64,000 nucleotides of DNA from Bermanella sp. WJH001 (GTDB lineage: Bacteria > Pseudomonadota > Gammaproteobacteria > Pseudomonadales > Oceanobacteraceae), in assembly GCF_030070105.1 (NCBI RefSeq), contig NZ_JASJOO010000006.1, positions 124,001 through 188,000 on the forward strand, read 5' to 3'. Position 1 is the first letter of the stretch. The number at the start of each line of letters is the position of its first letter. The translations under genes were made by a program, and so were the position numbers. Below, piece by piece: positions 16,602 through 26,239 of this stretch. The notes below the pieces were generated by a model that saw nothing but the letters and a program-made list of their open reading frames with translations, was not told where the DNA came from and made no database searches.

Positions 16602-18281
16602 TTACCCTGATGTCACACGGTTGGCCTCTTCAAGGCTAGTTACACCTTGAGCCACCTTCATAAGAGCGGATGTTCTTAAATTATTAAAGCCTTCTTTACG
16701 GGCTACATCGGCAATCTGGATTGCGTTTCCGCCTTCCATGATAATACGGGAGATAGCATCTGTGATGCGAACCACCTCATAAATACCAACTCGCCCTTTA
16801 TAGCCACCACTGCAGGCGTCACAACCAACCGGTTTGAAAATGGTGGCCTCTGCAAGCATCTCATCGGTAAAGCCAGCTTGTTTAAGTGCTTCATTGGGAA
16901 TATCGGCTTTAGTTTTACAAATACTGCATAAACGACGACCAAGACGCTGAGCAATAATTAAACTAACAGACGTAGCAATGTTAAAAGCCGGTACACCCAT
17001 ATTAGCCAAGCGAGTTAGGGTTTCAGGGGCACTGTTGGTGTGTAAGGTAGATAGTACTAAGTGACCGGTTTGGGCCGCTTTAATGGCAATACCTGCCGTG
17101 TCTAAATCTCGAATCTCACCCACCATGACGATATCAGGGTCTTGGCGTAAAAATGAGCGCAGAGCTTCGGCAAAATCTAAACCTACTTTGGCATTTACGT
17201 TTACCTGGTTGATGCCTTCAAGGTTAATCTCTACTGGGTCTTCGGCGGTGGATATGTTGGTGCCTTCAACGTTGAGGATATTCAGACCCGTATAAAGTGA
17301 TACCGTTTTACCAGAGCCTGTTGGTCCTGTTACTAAGATCATTCCTTGTGGCTGAGCGAGCGCATCCATATAGAGCTTTTTCTGATCAGGCTCATAACCA
17401 AGTGCATCGATACCAAGCTGTGCACTGGATGGGTCTAATATCCGCAATACAATTTTTTCGCCCCAAAGAGTTGGCAACGTGTTGACACGAAAGTCGATGG
17501 CTTTGGTCTTGGATATTTTCATTTTGATACGGCCATCTTGAGGCACGCGACGCTCTGAAATATCCATTTGCGACATCACTTTTAAACGCGCCGCAATTTT
17601 ACCTGAAAGATTAATGGGCGGTGATGCTACTTCGTGTAATACACCATCGGTGCGATAACGTACGCGATAGCGTTTTTCGTATGGCTCAAAGTGTAAATCG
17701 GAAGAACCAAGTTTGATGGCGTCCAAAAGCATTTTGTTGATAAAGCGAACGATAGGCGCTTCATCGCCGGTAGCGTCATCTTCGGTTTCTTTCTTTTGTG
17801 GTTCGTCTTCTTCTAGGTCAAGGTCTTCACCTAGATCATCAAAGGCCGAGTTGCCCGCCTGTAGCTTTTCTAGAATGATATTGAGCTTATCAAACTCAAC
17901 CACGGTGGCATCGACGGTCATGCCTGTAGCGAACTTGACATCATCAAGGGCAGACATATCAGACGGGTCCGCTTGAGCTAAATGCAGACGGTTACCCCGT
18001 TTAAAAATGGGGATAACTTTATGTTTCTCTAGTAATTCAGCATTCACTAAGTCAATGGCGAAATGCTCTGGGTCCATGGCGGCCAAATCAAGGTAAGGTA
18101 AGCCAAATTCATCCGACACCAGCATAGCCACATCTTTAGCTTTACATACACCAGATAACAGACTGTGCATGATAAACGAACGGTGTTCTTTGCTGGCTTC
18201 TGTGGCTAGGGTTAGTGCTTGTTGTTCACTGACTAATTTTCGTTCGACAAACTGTCGGGCGATGCCGCTAATATTGGACAT
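16602..18281 (-). CDS. pilB: Type IV pilus assembly ATPase PilB
   Basis: Hexameric motor for pilus extension. An N-terminal MshEN/T2SSE-N domain (about 20-150) is followed by the ATPase domain with Walker A GPTGSGKTVSLYTGL near residue 316, an Asp box and a Walker B region (DPDIVMVGEIRD), and the zinc-binding tetracysteine CSICK...CDACSGG near residues 452-490. 559 aa matches PilB rather than PilT. Downstream of pilA with a terminator in between. Confidence 0.97.
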   Translation of the reverse strand: MSNISGIARQFVERKLVSEQQALTLATEASKEHRSFIMHSLLSGVCKAKDVAMLVSDEFGLPYLDLAAMDPEHFAIDLVNAELLEKHKVIPIFKRGNRLHLAQADPSDMSALDDVKFATGMTVDATVVEFDKLNIILEKLQAGNSAFDDLGEDLDLEEDEPQKKETEDDATGDEAPIVRFINKMLLDAIKLGSSDLHFEPYEKRYRVRYRTDGVLHEVASPPINLSGKIAARLKVMSQMDISERRVPQDGRIKMKISKTKAIDFRVNTLPTLWGEKIVLRILDPSSAQLGIDALGYEPDQKKLYMDALAQPQGMILVTGPTGSGKTVSLYTGLNILNVEGTNISTAEDPVEINLEGINQVNVNAKVGLDFAEALRSFLRQDPDIVMVGEIRDLDTAGIAIKAAQTGHLVLSTLHTNSAPETLTRLANMGVPAFNIATSVSLIIAQRLGRRLCSICKTKADIPNEALKQAGFTDEMLAEATIFKPVGCDACSGGYKGRVGIYEVVRITDAISRIIMEGGNAIQIADVARKEGFNNLRTSALMKVAQGVTSLEEANRVTSG

Positions 18282-18401
18282 ATTACGAGTATTCTTGTTG
18301 TAATTTGCGTCTAATGATACCGCTTTTAGCAGATTTAAACAGTGTTGTAAGTGGAATTTATCAAACCTAGGGATAATAGCAAAAGCCTAGGTATTAGGCA
18401 T

Positions 18402-18427
18402 AAAAAAACCCGCCTAAGCGGGTTTTT
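18402..18427 (-). terminator. Terminator between pilA and pilB
   Basis: Stem AACCCGC and GCGGGTT around CTAA, with an A-run on the plus-strand left side that is a T-run for minus-strand transcription. It would allow high pilA expression with partial read-through into pilB. Confidence 0.88.
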
Positions 18428-18448
18428 GATACTTAGCTAAACTTAAGA

Positions 18449-18910
18449 TTAAAGTTTAGGAGAGTACTTTGGAGATAGAGTACTAGAAGTATTATCTACC
18501 GCAAATTGAACAGCACCAGTATTGGCGTTAAGAGTTACATCAATAACCACTGTTTTACCTTGAAGGTTAGTGTTTTTCGCAGTAGCGGTGAAAGTAACGG
18601 TGATTTCTGTACCGCTCCAACCAACAGAAGCTACATCGCCAATTGCGAAAGAACTTGCAGTCCAAGCAGTTGCACCATCAGAGTAACCTTCAGTGTGTAA
18701 CGCAGCAAAGTTAGCTGGAAGTGCATTAAAACGTGCACCGTATTCAGCAATGGCGTTTTGTAACGGGCGCATAGAAGATGTTACTTCTGTGGCTGCATCA
18801 GTACGGGTGATGTAAGTTTGGTATTGAGGTACCGCAACAGACGCTAAGATACCGATGATTGCTACCACAATCATTAATTCAATAAGGGTAAAACCTTGTT
18901 GACCTTTCAT
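18449..18910 (-). CDS. pilA: Type IV major pilin PilA, cysteine-free
   Basis: Prepilin with a six-residue leader MKGQQG and the class III signal [20 protein letters not shown]; mature Phe1 and Glu5 are present. The rest (mature about 147 aa) includes the alpha1-C helix ([20 protein letters not shown]) and a beta-rich C-terminus. Type IVa pilins usually have a C-terminal disulfide loop; this protein has no Cys at all. I chose the ATG at 18910; the upstream frame extension (MERST) contributes nothing. A sigma-54 type promoter lies about 85 bases upstream. Confidence 0.94.
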   Translation of the reverse strand: MKGQQGFTLIELMIVVAIIGILASVAVPQYQTYITRTDAATEVTSSMRPLQNAIAEYGARFNALPANFAALHTEGYSDGATAWTASSFAIGDVASVGWSGTEITVTFTATAKNTNLQGKTVVIDVTLNANTGAVQFAVDNTSSTLSPKYSPKL

Positions 18911-18993
18911 AGTAGACCGCTCCACTTAATTTATTATTTATTGGTTTGTTTATAATTTAGCCAGTTGATCTGGCTTTATTATTGGTTTTATAC

Positions 18994-19009
18994 AGCAGGT
19001 CTTGTGCCA
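18994..19009 (-). promoter_or_regulatory. Sigma-54 promoter of pilA
   Basis: On the minus strand the sequence reads TGGCACAAGACCTGCT, matching the -24/-12 consensus TGGCAC-N5-YTGC with correct spacing. It lies upstream of pilA with a leader of about 73 bases. RpoN with PilR controls pilA in Pseudomonas, so the match is biologically expected. The rest of 18926-19182 shows only a short palindrome, TGACAATTTTTGTCA, at 19147-19161. Confidence 0.8.
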
Positions 19010-19182
19010 ACTGCTAAGGAACAGTATTCCTGATTTTTATGTCAAAATAAAGACTCTAAATAGCGAAAAAGCATACCGAGTGTGCATATATAATGTGAAG
19101 TAAATCAATAATGTACATTAATTGCTCGAAACAGGTTGTTAGCGTATGACAATTTTTGTCACATGCTGACAAACATTATCTG

Positions 19183-21129
19183 TTATTTGCAGTTCTCATC
19201 GTTTTTATCGTGCCATCGACACCATGCCATTAAATATTCTAGCCTATTGTCTTTGAATGCTTTTAGGTCTGGGTAAGACTCAAATGTGTTGTCAGTCGTG
19301 TTAAATATGTAATAACCATCATCTTCCAGAGTGATTACATGGCTGTTATTTCTAATACCGATTCTCTTTTGAGCAATGGCGTCTCCAATTTTGTCTGCTT
19401 TTATTTCGACAAGGCCCAATTGATTGATTGTGTAACGCTCTAATAGTGGGCTAATAACAGTAACAACATTGTCTGCGGTGACGTCTTTTGCATCAAAAAC
19501 GGTTCCCGTTTCGATTGGCAGCCAGCGATCTTGAGGTAACTTGGGGTTGCTGAGATTCAGACCATCAGTAGATTCATGAGGAAGACCTAAGCTGGCTAAT
19601 ATGGTCGGGCTTATATCGGCAAGACTGGCTAGTTTATAGGTGTTTTCATATAGAGCTTGTGGGTTTGGAAAGTCCTTAAAGGCCAATAAAATGCGATTGG
19701 CATTATCCGTTACTAAATCAGAACCATGACCTGCAATACGGCGAGTGAATGCTCGTTGTTCTTTAATGGAGGTAAAAACTGGGTTTTCACCTTCCCATGC
19801 TTCACCATGATCAGATAAAAAAATGATTCGGCTATTTTCAAGGTAACCCTTTGATTCAAGGCTAGTCATTAACTCTCTTATTTGATCGTCAACGGCTTGA
19901 AGGTTAGAGGGGTAATAAGGCTGGCGATAGCTGAAGTCAGCAGGATACCGAGTTGAGAATTTGTAGGGCCAATGGGCTAGACAAAAATGTACAGCCAAGA
20001 AGGTAGCTTGATCAGCAATAGGTAGCTGAGTGTTAATTAAATGCGAGAAGCTATCTGCTCTATAAGTGGTGTGAATGGCCCGATTTGCGTAAATCTCTGG
20101 AATGAGAATGCGAGAAGGGCTCCATAATGATAATAAGTTAATTAATGGATAGTCTGCAATTAGGCCGATAATAAAGTCGGATGCGCCCATGCGAGGACTG
20201 ATGATGTTATCTATACCTTGATGGGTGCCTATGTTGGCGAATCGAGTTTCATCATAGGCAAAAATGGATTTGTAGCCATGTTCTTTAAGTTGATTTGGCA
20301 GATAGTTTTCTGTTGGCGTTAGATTAGTGCTGGGTAATAGGTTGATTCGGGCACCATGATTTATTGGGTATTTGCCTGTTAAGATTGTGTTCCATGCTGG
20401 AAACGTTCTACCTAGTTCGGTGTAGCTATTGTCGAAAATAATTGACTGTGTCAGTTGTGAGTACAAAAAAGGCATGTGGCTTTTTAGTAGGTCACTCCTT
20501 AGGGAATCAATGCCGATTAAAATAATGTTGGGTTTATCTTGTTTGGCTTGTTTGAGATCAGGATCAATACTGATTGGCTCATGTTGAAATTTATCTATAC
20601 ACAATACAAGTATTGGGGTGATTATGAAGATCACCTTGGCTTTAAATTTAACCTCTTTTTGAAAGGCAATAAAAATAAAAGGGATAAAGAAAATCGCCCA
20701 GCATATTAATGTTGATAAGTGATGTTCCGGCCAAACTCTAAAAGACTGTGCTAGGTGAGAAGAGTGTTGAAAGTATGCACTATTTAGTATTAATAATGTG
20801 CTATTTGATATTAGTGCCCAAGCCAGTATCGCAAGTTTTTCATTGTTTAAATATTCCACCGTTAATGGCAATTTACTAAAAAAAATAGCGAACCGTGCAT
20901 TGCACCATATGAAAACTGCACTAATGATTACTGAAACTAGCAAAAACTGAGCTAGATAAATAATAACTGAAGAGTTAAGTATCTCGTTAACAGATATGAA
21001 AGAAGATATTTCACTATTGTGGCTTTTAGATAAAAATAGTGTGAGATTCTCAATTACGCCATTAGCCTGGAATATGCAAAATACCAAGCTAAATAAAAGA
21101 TATGAAAATAGTAAATTATTTTTATTCAT
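19183..21129 (-). CDS. Membrane-bound alkaline phosphatase superfamily transferase (sulfatase-like)
   Basis: The N-terminal 180 residues hold about five membrane helices, followed by a periplasmic sulfatase-fold domain. Metal and catalytic features: NIILIGIDSLRSD with Asp near 208, TFPAWNTILTGKYP with Thr near 242 where true sulfatases have Cys or Ser, and FLSDHGEAWEG. Thr at this position and the missing Arg of CxPxR point to a phosphoethanolamine- or phosphoglycerol-type transferase rather than a sulfatase. Overlaps the next gene by 4 bases (ATGA) and sits directly upstream of pilA, so pilin or glycan decoration is plausible but inferred. Confidence 0.82.
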   Translation of the reverse strand: MNKNNLLFSYLLFSLVFCIFQANGVIENLTLFLSKSHNSEISSFISVNEILNSSVIIYLAQFLLVSVIISAVFIWCNARFAIFFSKLPLTVEYLNNEKLAILAWALISNSTLLILNSAYFQHSSHLAQSFRVWPEHHLSTLICWAIFFIPFIFIAFQKEVKFKAKVIFIITPILVLCIDKFQHEPISIDPDLKQAKQDKPNIILIGIDSLRSDLLKSHMPFLYSQLTQSIIFDNSYTELGRTFPAWNTILTGKYPINHGARINLLPSTNLTPTENYLPNQLKEHGYKSIFAYDETRFANIGTHQGIDNIISPRMGASDFIIGLIADYPLINLLSLWSPSRILIPEIYANRAIHTTYRADSFSHLINTQLPIADQATFLAVHFCLAHWPYKFSTRYPADFSYRQPYYPSNLQAVDDQIRELMTSLESKGYLENSRIIFLSDHGEAWEGENPVFTSIKEQRAFTRRIAGHGSDLVTDNANRILLAFKDFPNPQALYENTYKLASLADISPTILASLGLPHESTDGLNLSNPKLPQDRWLPIETGTVFDAKDVTADNVVTVISPLLERYTINQLGLVEIKADKIGDAIAQKRIGIRNNSHVITLEDDGYYIFNTTDNTFESYPDLKAFKDNRLEYLMAWCRWHDKNDENCK

Positions 21130-22724
21130 TTGATGCTGCCATGGAAATCTTTGATGTTGAAATTCTTTAAATCTTCTCTTCTACAGTGTGTTTCAATGTC
21201 TTTTGTTAGATGCAAAGTGTCTTTTGAGTCAATATATTCCGTTAGGAAATAATTGCATTTCATCGGCCCATGTTTTTGCCCTAACTTAACCGCTTTTTCT
21301 CTTAGTTCCGGTATTACCTTGTCACCGTATAACCATTTCATAGGAAAATAGTAGCTTGGGAAATCTTCGACTTGAATTAGTTGTTGTGGATCAATAAGTT
21401 CAACTTGTTGTTCTGTGTATGTGGCCCAGTGTTGTTTTAAGAAAAATATAGAGACTAGGCAGGATACTAATAGAGACAGTGGAATGTATTTATTTGGTTT
21501 AATTTGATTGGCGGCTGTGAAAGATAAGCTGAATATGATGGCTAGGTAAATAAGTGAAAAATTATAATAAAAATGACCGTCGACAGTCGACCCAATAATA
21601 AAACTTAGCACTGAGACCCTACTTAAGATAATAATGGTGTTCTTGTTTTGTACTGGTTGGTTTTTACTCCAAATATTTAGGGTGTTAATAAATAGTAATA
21701 TTAATAAGGCGAATCCAACAAAACCGTATTCGCTTATAAGTTGAAATAAGCTGCTGTGAGGGTGAACTGTATTTGTAAGTATGGTTGGTGATACATATGT
21801 ATAGCCGTTGGGGCCGAATCCAAATAAAACATTATGATTAATGCCTGCTTCGAAAGCTTTTAACCAAATATCTAGGCGGCCGGATGAGAGAGAGTTGGCT
21901 TCAATTACGTCTGTATGTTGAAAATTTAAAAACCATAGGCGAAACGGATTTAATGATTCACTAATAGATGGAAATTGCAGGGCAATAATCCAGCCAATCA
22001 AAAAAGATGAGGTAATGATAAAGGCAATTTTAGGCGTAGATTTGTAGAAGTAATAAATGGCGGCAATGGATATTAATGAGGCGAAGTAAGTGCCTCGTGA
22101 ACATGTCCATATTATAAAGCCCCAATAAAGGCTGAGCAATGCAATGGTAATGAGGGTTTTATTTTTTAAGTTGTAAAGTAGTGGTAGAAATAAAAAGGGT
22201 AAAAAACAAATTAAAATAAAACCGGAGTGCCTTATATTGTTGAAAAAAGGCAGTTGTGTTACCCAGTCGATGGAATATGGATCATCTGCTATATACCAAG
22301 CACAAAAAATGTAATAAATAACCCAAACAAACGTAAAAACAAGAAACCATGCCATTTTTTCTTGTTTTTGAGTTTGGGATAAAAATACCCATATGCTATA
22401 GGCAAACATGCAATGAATGAGGTATTCAATTTGTTTGATTAACGATGGGTAAAAGTGCTCACTGAGATAGGCAGAAAGAAACCCCGAGATATGCCAGCCG
22501 CAAATTGCTAGAAGTAGGTACGCTCCCTGCTTCGTTACTCTTGGGTGCTTGCCAAAAATGCTAATGAAAATAACAAAAACAAGCTCGACTAAAGTAATTA
22601 CGGCACCATCAAACCCTGTTTGAGCAAAGTGCGGAAACAGAATTTTTTGATACAAGCTAAACCAAGGTGTCAGCAATAAAAAAGCAAGAATAATCTTGCT
22701 TAGTTGGGGGGATAACGAAACCAT
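21126..22724 (-). CDS. O-antigen ligase / Wzy_C-type oligosaccharyltransferase candidate
   Basis: Polytopic membrane protein (532 aa, about 11-12 helices) with the Wzy_C-type periplasmic loop: GFGPNGYTYVSPTI, then NTVHPHSSLFQLISEYGFVG around residues 315-340. Such proteins polymerise or transfer lipid-linked glycans (WaaL, PglL, TfpO). The C-terminal 100 residues are soluble. Placement next to pilA resembles loci where a TfpO/PglL enzyme glycosylates pilin; here the substrate is unknown. Begins 28 bases after nadC. Confidence 0.83.
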   Translation of the reverse strand: MVSLSPQLSKIILAFLLLTPWFSLYQKILFPHFAQTGFDGAVITLVELVFVIFISIFGKHPRVTKQGAYLLLAICGWHISGFLSAYLSEHFYPSLIKQIEYLIHCMFAYSIWVFLSQTQKQEKMAWFLVFTFVWVIYYIFCAWYIADDPYSIDWVTQLPFFNNIRHSGFILICFLPFLFLPLLYNLKNKTLITIALLSLYWGFIIWTCSRGTYFASLISIAAIYYFYKSTPKIAFIITSSFLIGWIIALQFPSISESLNPFRLWFLNFQHTDVIEANSLSSGRLDIWLKAFEAGINHNVLFGFGPNGYTYVSPTILTNTVHPHSSLFQLISEYGFVGFALLILLFINTLNIWSKNQPVQNKNTIIILSRVSVLSFIIGSTVDGHFYYNFSLIYLAIIFSLSFTAANQIKPNKYIPLSLLVSCLVSIFFLKQHWATYTEQQVELIDPQQLIQVEDFPSYYFPMKWLYGDKVIPELREKAVKLGQKHGPMKCNYFLTEYIDSKDTLHLTKDIETHCRREDLKNFNIKDFHGSIK

Positions 22725-22752
22725 AATTCTTCTTATTTTAGTAGTTGGGCTT

Positions 22753-23595
22753 TCAAACCATACGCATGGATAAATCCACGGCTTTGATGTCTTTGGTTAA
22801 TGTTCCAATGGAAATAAAGTCCACGCCGGTTTCAGCGTTGCTCACTAGGGTTTTATCTGTGATGTTGCCGCTGGCTTCTAATTTTGCTTTGCCGTTAGTG
22901 TGTTTGACCGCTTGCTTGGTTTCTTCAATGGTAAAGTTATCCAGCATGATGATATCAGCACCCGCTTCGAGTGCTTGGTTTAGTTCGTCAAAGTTTTCAA
23001 CTTCTACTTCTATCGGTTTACCTGGCGCGATGATCTTGGCTTGTTCAATGGCTTGTTTAATTGAGCCACAGGCATTGATGTGATTTTCTTTAATTAAAAA
23101 GGCGTCGTATAAACCAATGCGATGATTAAAGCAGCCCCCTTGGGTGACGGCATATTTAAGAGCGTTGCGCATACCCGGAATGGTTTTGCGGGTATCTAAT
23201 AATTTTACTTGGGTGTGTTTTACTTGCTCACTGTAATGAAAACACTTGGTGGCAACGGCAGATAAGGTTTGTAAAAAATTAAGTGCCGTGCGCTCGCCGG
23301 TTAGTAAACTGCGAGAGGCGCCTTTTAGTTCGAATAAAGTTTCGTTAGGTTTAACTTGTTGGCCGTCTTTAACATGCCAGATGATTTCCACCGTATTATC
23401 AAGTTGTTTGAATACTTCATTCACCCATTCACAGCCGGCAATGGTGGCCTTGTCGCGGCTAATAATGCGAGCATGGCTTTGTTTGTTTTCTGGAATCAGC
23501 TGCGCAGTAATATCCCCAGAACCAATGTCTTCAGCCAGTGCCAGTTTGACGCCTTGCTCTATATCAGCTTGGATGTGCTCGAGTGTTAGGTTCAT
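22753..23595 (-). CDS. nadC: Quinolinate phosphoribosyltransferase (decarboxylating)
   Basis: Converts quinolinate and PRPP to nicotinate mononucleotide in NAD synthesis. Family signatures: [14 protein letters not shown] near the N-terminus, [15 protein letters not shown], the KENHI loop, and [25 protein letters not shown]. Length 280 aa is standard. Neighbouring ampD is divergent, the classical nadC-ampD arrangement beside pilA in gammaproteobacteria. Confidence 0.96.
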   Translation of the reverse strand: MNLTLEHIQADIEQGVKLALAEDIGSGDITAQLIPENKQSHARIISRDKATIAGCEWVNEVFKQLDNTVEIIWHVKDGQQVKPNETLFELKGASRSLLTGERTALNFLQTLSAVATKCFHYSEQVKHTQVKLLDTRKTIPGMRNALKYAVTQGGCFNHRIGLYDAFLIKENHINACGSIKQAIEQAKIIAPGKPIEVEVENFDELNQALEAGADIIMLDNFTIEETKQAVKHTNGKAKLEASGNITDKTLVSNAETGVDFISIGTLTKDIKAVDLSMRMV

Positions 23596-23894
23596 GATTT
23601 AACTACTTTTAACAAATAAGGTGAAAGCGCTGACCCGTTGCCGACTGTCTCTGCTTTATATAGGTAATAATTTCGGCAGATATAGCGAATAGGGCGATGT
23701 TCTCGGTAGAGTTCAGCAAGCCTAAAAAAGGGTGGATTTTATACTGAATAACCCAGAAGTGCACTGCCTGCAGCCAAATCATGGTCGTAACTGTGATATG
23801 GGTAGAAGTGTATAGAGGGTACTTTTGAGGCGTATCTTGCTAATTCGCCTAATTTCATCAATGCTAGGCTTTTATTTTTTGTGGCCAATCGACA
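23596..23894. other. nadC-ampD divergent intergenic region
   Basis: 299 bases that must hold promoters for both genes. I see no riboswitch, RNA gene or convincing operator. A weak GCCTA/TAGGC hairpin with a T-rich tail (23847-23876) lies just upstream of the ampD start; it is too weak to call a terminator. Confidence 0.5.
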
Positions 23895-24449
23895 GTGAAG
23901 ATACAAAACCATAGGTTATGTGAAGCCCATTGGCAGCCTTCGCCTAACTATAATCAGCGCCCAGAATCCATGGCGGTTTCTATGTTGGTGGTACATAACA
24001 TCAGCCTGCCTCCTAAGCAATTTGGAGGCTCCTATATTGAGGATTTCTTCTGTAATCAGCTTGATTGCAGTGCGCACCCATATTTTGATGAAATAAAAGA
24101 CCTGCAGGTAAGTGCGCACTTACTTGTTAAGCGTGGAGGTGAGTTAGTGCAATTTGTGCCGTTTAATGAACGTGCCTGGCATGCAGGGGTAAGTGAATTT
24201 GAGGGGGAAGCTAATTGCAATGACTTCTCCATCGGCATTGAATTAGAAGGGGCTGATGATGTGCCCTATACTCAGCAGCAGTATCAGGTGTTGGCACAGG
24301 TGACGGATTGCTTGCGTGCCCATTACCCCGATATTTTATCAAAGCGTATAGTGGGGCATGATGACATTGCGCCGGGGCGTAAAACCGATCCGGGTCCAAG
24401 TTTTGATTGGCCCTACTTTAAACAATTAATAAAAGAAGACATTTCATGA
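23895..24449 (+). CDS. ampD: 1,6-anhydro-N-acetylmuramyl-L-alanine amidase AmpD
   Basis: Cytoplasmic zinc amidase that cleaves anhydro-muropeptides in cell wall recycling. Zinc ligands: His in MLVVHNISLPP, His in NERAWHAG and Asp in GRKTDPG; the typical IELEGADDVPYT and IVGHDDIAPGRKTDPG are present. No signal peptide, consistent with AmpD rather than a periplasmic homologue. The start is a GTG at 23895. It overlaps ampE by 4 bases (ATGA). Confidence 0.96.
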   Translation: MKIQNHRLCEAHWQPSPNYNQRPESMAVSMLVVHNISLPPKQFGGSYIEDFFCNQLDCSAHPYFDEIKDLQVSAHLLVKRGGELVQFVPFNERAWHAGVSEFEGEANCNDFSIGIELEGADDVPYTQQQYQVLAQVTDCLRAHYPDILSKRIVGHDDIAPGRKTDPGPSFDWPYFKQLIKEDIS

Positions 24450-25291
24450 AATTTATAGTGTTGCTGTTTACGGTTTTGTTGCAGCGCCAAACCAAGCAGC
24501 AGGGATATCAGCGAAATAACGGCTGGTACTTGCGCTTGTTAAAACCATTTAAGTTAGAGCAAATGGGCACTCGTGGGCAGATACTGGTATACAGTTTACT
24601 GGTTGGCTTACCTTGCTTGCTTATTAGTTTTGGTTTGAATTATTTAAGTGGTGTGATTGGCACTATTGTTTCCATTGTGGTTCAGGTATTGCTGTTTTTA
24701 TATATTTTAGGGCGGGATGATTTTAGTTCCCGCTTTAAGGATTATAAGGGCTGTTGGGGGCGTCAAGATTATCAAGGCGCTTATCACTGTGCTCAGCAGT
24801 TTTTAAGTGTGCAAGAACAGGCTCAAAGCCAAACGCCTTTGCAATTGCATCAAAGTGTTCAGCAGGCCATTGTCATGGCGTGGTTTAAGCGCTTTTTTGT
24901 GTTTGCCTTTTGGTTTTTAGTGGCAGGTGTCAGTGGTGCGTTGCTGTGTTTATTAACGTTTTGGTTTTATACCCAATCGAATGCTTTATGGGTGAAGAGT
25001 TTGTTGCATGCCTTGGCGTGGGCACCGGTTAGATTGTTAGCAGTGAGTATCGCTTTAGCGGGAGATTTTGTGCAGAGCTTTTCTACGGCTAGTCGCTTTA
25101 TGTTTGATTTTGAAAGCTCAAGCCAGCACGTCTTACAAGAAACCATGTTTAAGCATGACGAGCGCACCGATGAAAGCTTTGACTGCACTCAAGCCGTTTC
25201 CGAATTAGAAGAAAGCAATCAGTTGATGCAACGCTGCGCCGTTATTTGGTTGCTGGTGGTGGCATGTTTAACGGTGTTTGCTGGTTTTTAA
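24446..25291 (+). CDS. ampE: Regulatory signalling membrane protein AmpE
   Basis: Inner membrane protein encoded with ampD; in enterobacteria its role in beta-lactamase induction or cell wall sensing is unclear. The N-terminus MKFIVLLFTVLLQR and a Trp/Arg-rich region are AmpE-like. Membrane segments lie near residues 49-90, 145-175 and at the C-terminus. The last 50 bases overlap the convergent ROK kinase gene, so the two ends share DNA in opposite directions. Confidence 0.9.
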   Translation: MKFIVLLFTVLLQRQTKQQGYQRNNGWYLRLLKPFKLEQMGTRGQILVYSLLVGLPCLLISFGLNYLSGVIGTIVSIVVQVLLFLYILGRDDFSSRFKDYKGCWGRQDYQGAYHCAQQFLSVQEQAQSQTPLQLHQSVQQAIVMAWFKRFFVFAFWFLVAGVSGALLCLLTFWFYTQSNALWVKSLLHALAWAPVRLLAVSIALAGDFVQSFSTASRFMFDFESSSQHVLQETMFKHDERTDESFDCTQAVSELEESNQLMQRCAVIWLLVVACLTVFAGF

Positions 25292-26222
25292 TCGTTTGTT
25301 GTTTGTTTAACCATGCGGCGCCGCGAACCCCACTCGAGTCGCCGTATTGGTTTTTAACTATCTTAGTTTTTACGTTATCGCTAAAAACATATTCGCCCCA
25401 AATTGCTGGAATATCTTCGTACAAACTTTCGATGTTCGATAAGCCTCCTCCTAACACAATGACTTCTGGGTCCATTACATTGATCACACTGGCTAGGCTT
25501 TTGGCTAACCTGAGAGTGTATTGTTGATAGGCCTTTTGCGCGTCATGGTTGCTATGGCGTTGGCTGATGACTGCTTTGCTTGAAAGGTTTAAATTGAACT
25601 GTAAGGCATTTTGTTTGCTCATACCTGGGCCAGATAAATAGGTTTCAATGCAGCCTTGTTTGCCGCAGTAGCAGGTTTGTTTGGGTTCATCATCAGAATT
25701 TGGCCAAGGCAGTGGGTTGTGACCCCATTCGCCGCAAATGTGGTTTGGGCCAATGATCAGTTGTTGGTTGATCACCCAGCCACCGCCGACCCCCGTGCCG
25801 AGAATGACGGCAAATACGCTGTTGTGATTGGTACCTGCACCATCCATGGCTTCGCTTAATGCAAAGCAGTTGGCATCGTTTTCAATTTTAACGGGTCGAT
25901 CTAACTGGCGGGCTAAATCTTGACGAAAAGGCTTGCCAATTAAACACGTCGTATTGGCATTTTTAATCAAACCTGTGGTTAAAGATTCGCTACCAGGGAT
26001 GCCAATACCCACTGGACTATGATGGCGGTGAATATTTGATTCGCAATCAGTTACGAGCTGCTGAATCTGCTCGATAATTAGTGTGTATTGCTGAGCTGGG
26101 TTGGGGTGCTTTGGGGTATCGCAGCGCTTGCGGTAAAGCGTTTGGCCATTGTGATCCATGGCAATGATTTCAATTTTGGTACCGCCAAGGTCAATGCCTA
26201 ATAAAACAGGGGGAGTGCTCAT
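25242..26222 (-). CDS. ROK-family sugar kinase (NagK/fructokinase-like)
   Basis: ATP-dependent hexose or N-acetylhexosamine kinase. The phosphate-binding motif LLGIDLGGTKIEIIAMD is at the N-terminus, catalytic Asp is in KIENDANCFALSEA, the second motif is GTGVGGGWVIN, and the ROK zinc site is GEWGHNPLPWP...CYCGKQGCIETYLSGPG. The pattern is closest to N-acetylglucosamine kinase or fructokinase; the sugar cannot be decided. NagK would fit the cell wall recycling neighbours ampD/ampE (inference). 326 aa. Convergent overlap of 50 bases with ampE. Confidence 0.9.
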   Translation of the reverse strand: MSTPPVLLGIDLGGTKIEIIAMDHNGQTLYRKRCDTPKHPNPAQQYTLIIEQIQQLVTDCESNIHRHHSPVGIGIPGSESLTTGLIKNANTTCLIGKPFRQDLARQLDRPVKIENDANCFALSEAMDGAGTNHNSVFAVILGTGVGGGWVINQQLIIGPNHICGEWGHNPLPWPNSDDEPKQTCYCGKQGCIETYLSGPGMSKQNALQFNLNLSSKAVISQRHSNHDAQKAYQQYTLRLAKSLASVINVMDPEVIVLGGGLSNIESLYEDIPAIWGEYVFSDNVKTKIVKNQYGDSSGVRGAAWLNKQQTIKNQQTPLNMPPPATK

Positions 26223-26239
26223 AAAAACTGCGCTGCAAG

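Noticed and set aside
19147-19161. TGACAATTTTTGTCA palindrome as a terminator or operator
   Set aside because: The stem is only 6 bp and A/T-rich, with no T-run; insufficient for a call.
19183-21129. Calling this gene a true sulfatase
   Set aside because: The Cys/Ser-x-Pro-x-Arg signature is replaced by Thr-Phe-Pro-Ala-Trp, so formylglycine-type catalysis is not supported.
23847-23876. Terminator before ampD
   Set aside because: A five-base stem with a 13-base loop is too weak, despite the T-rich tail.
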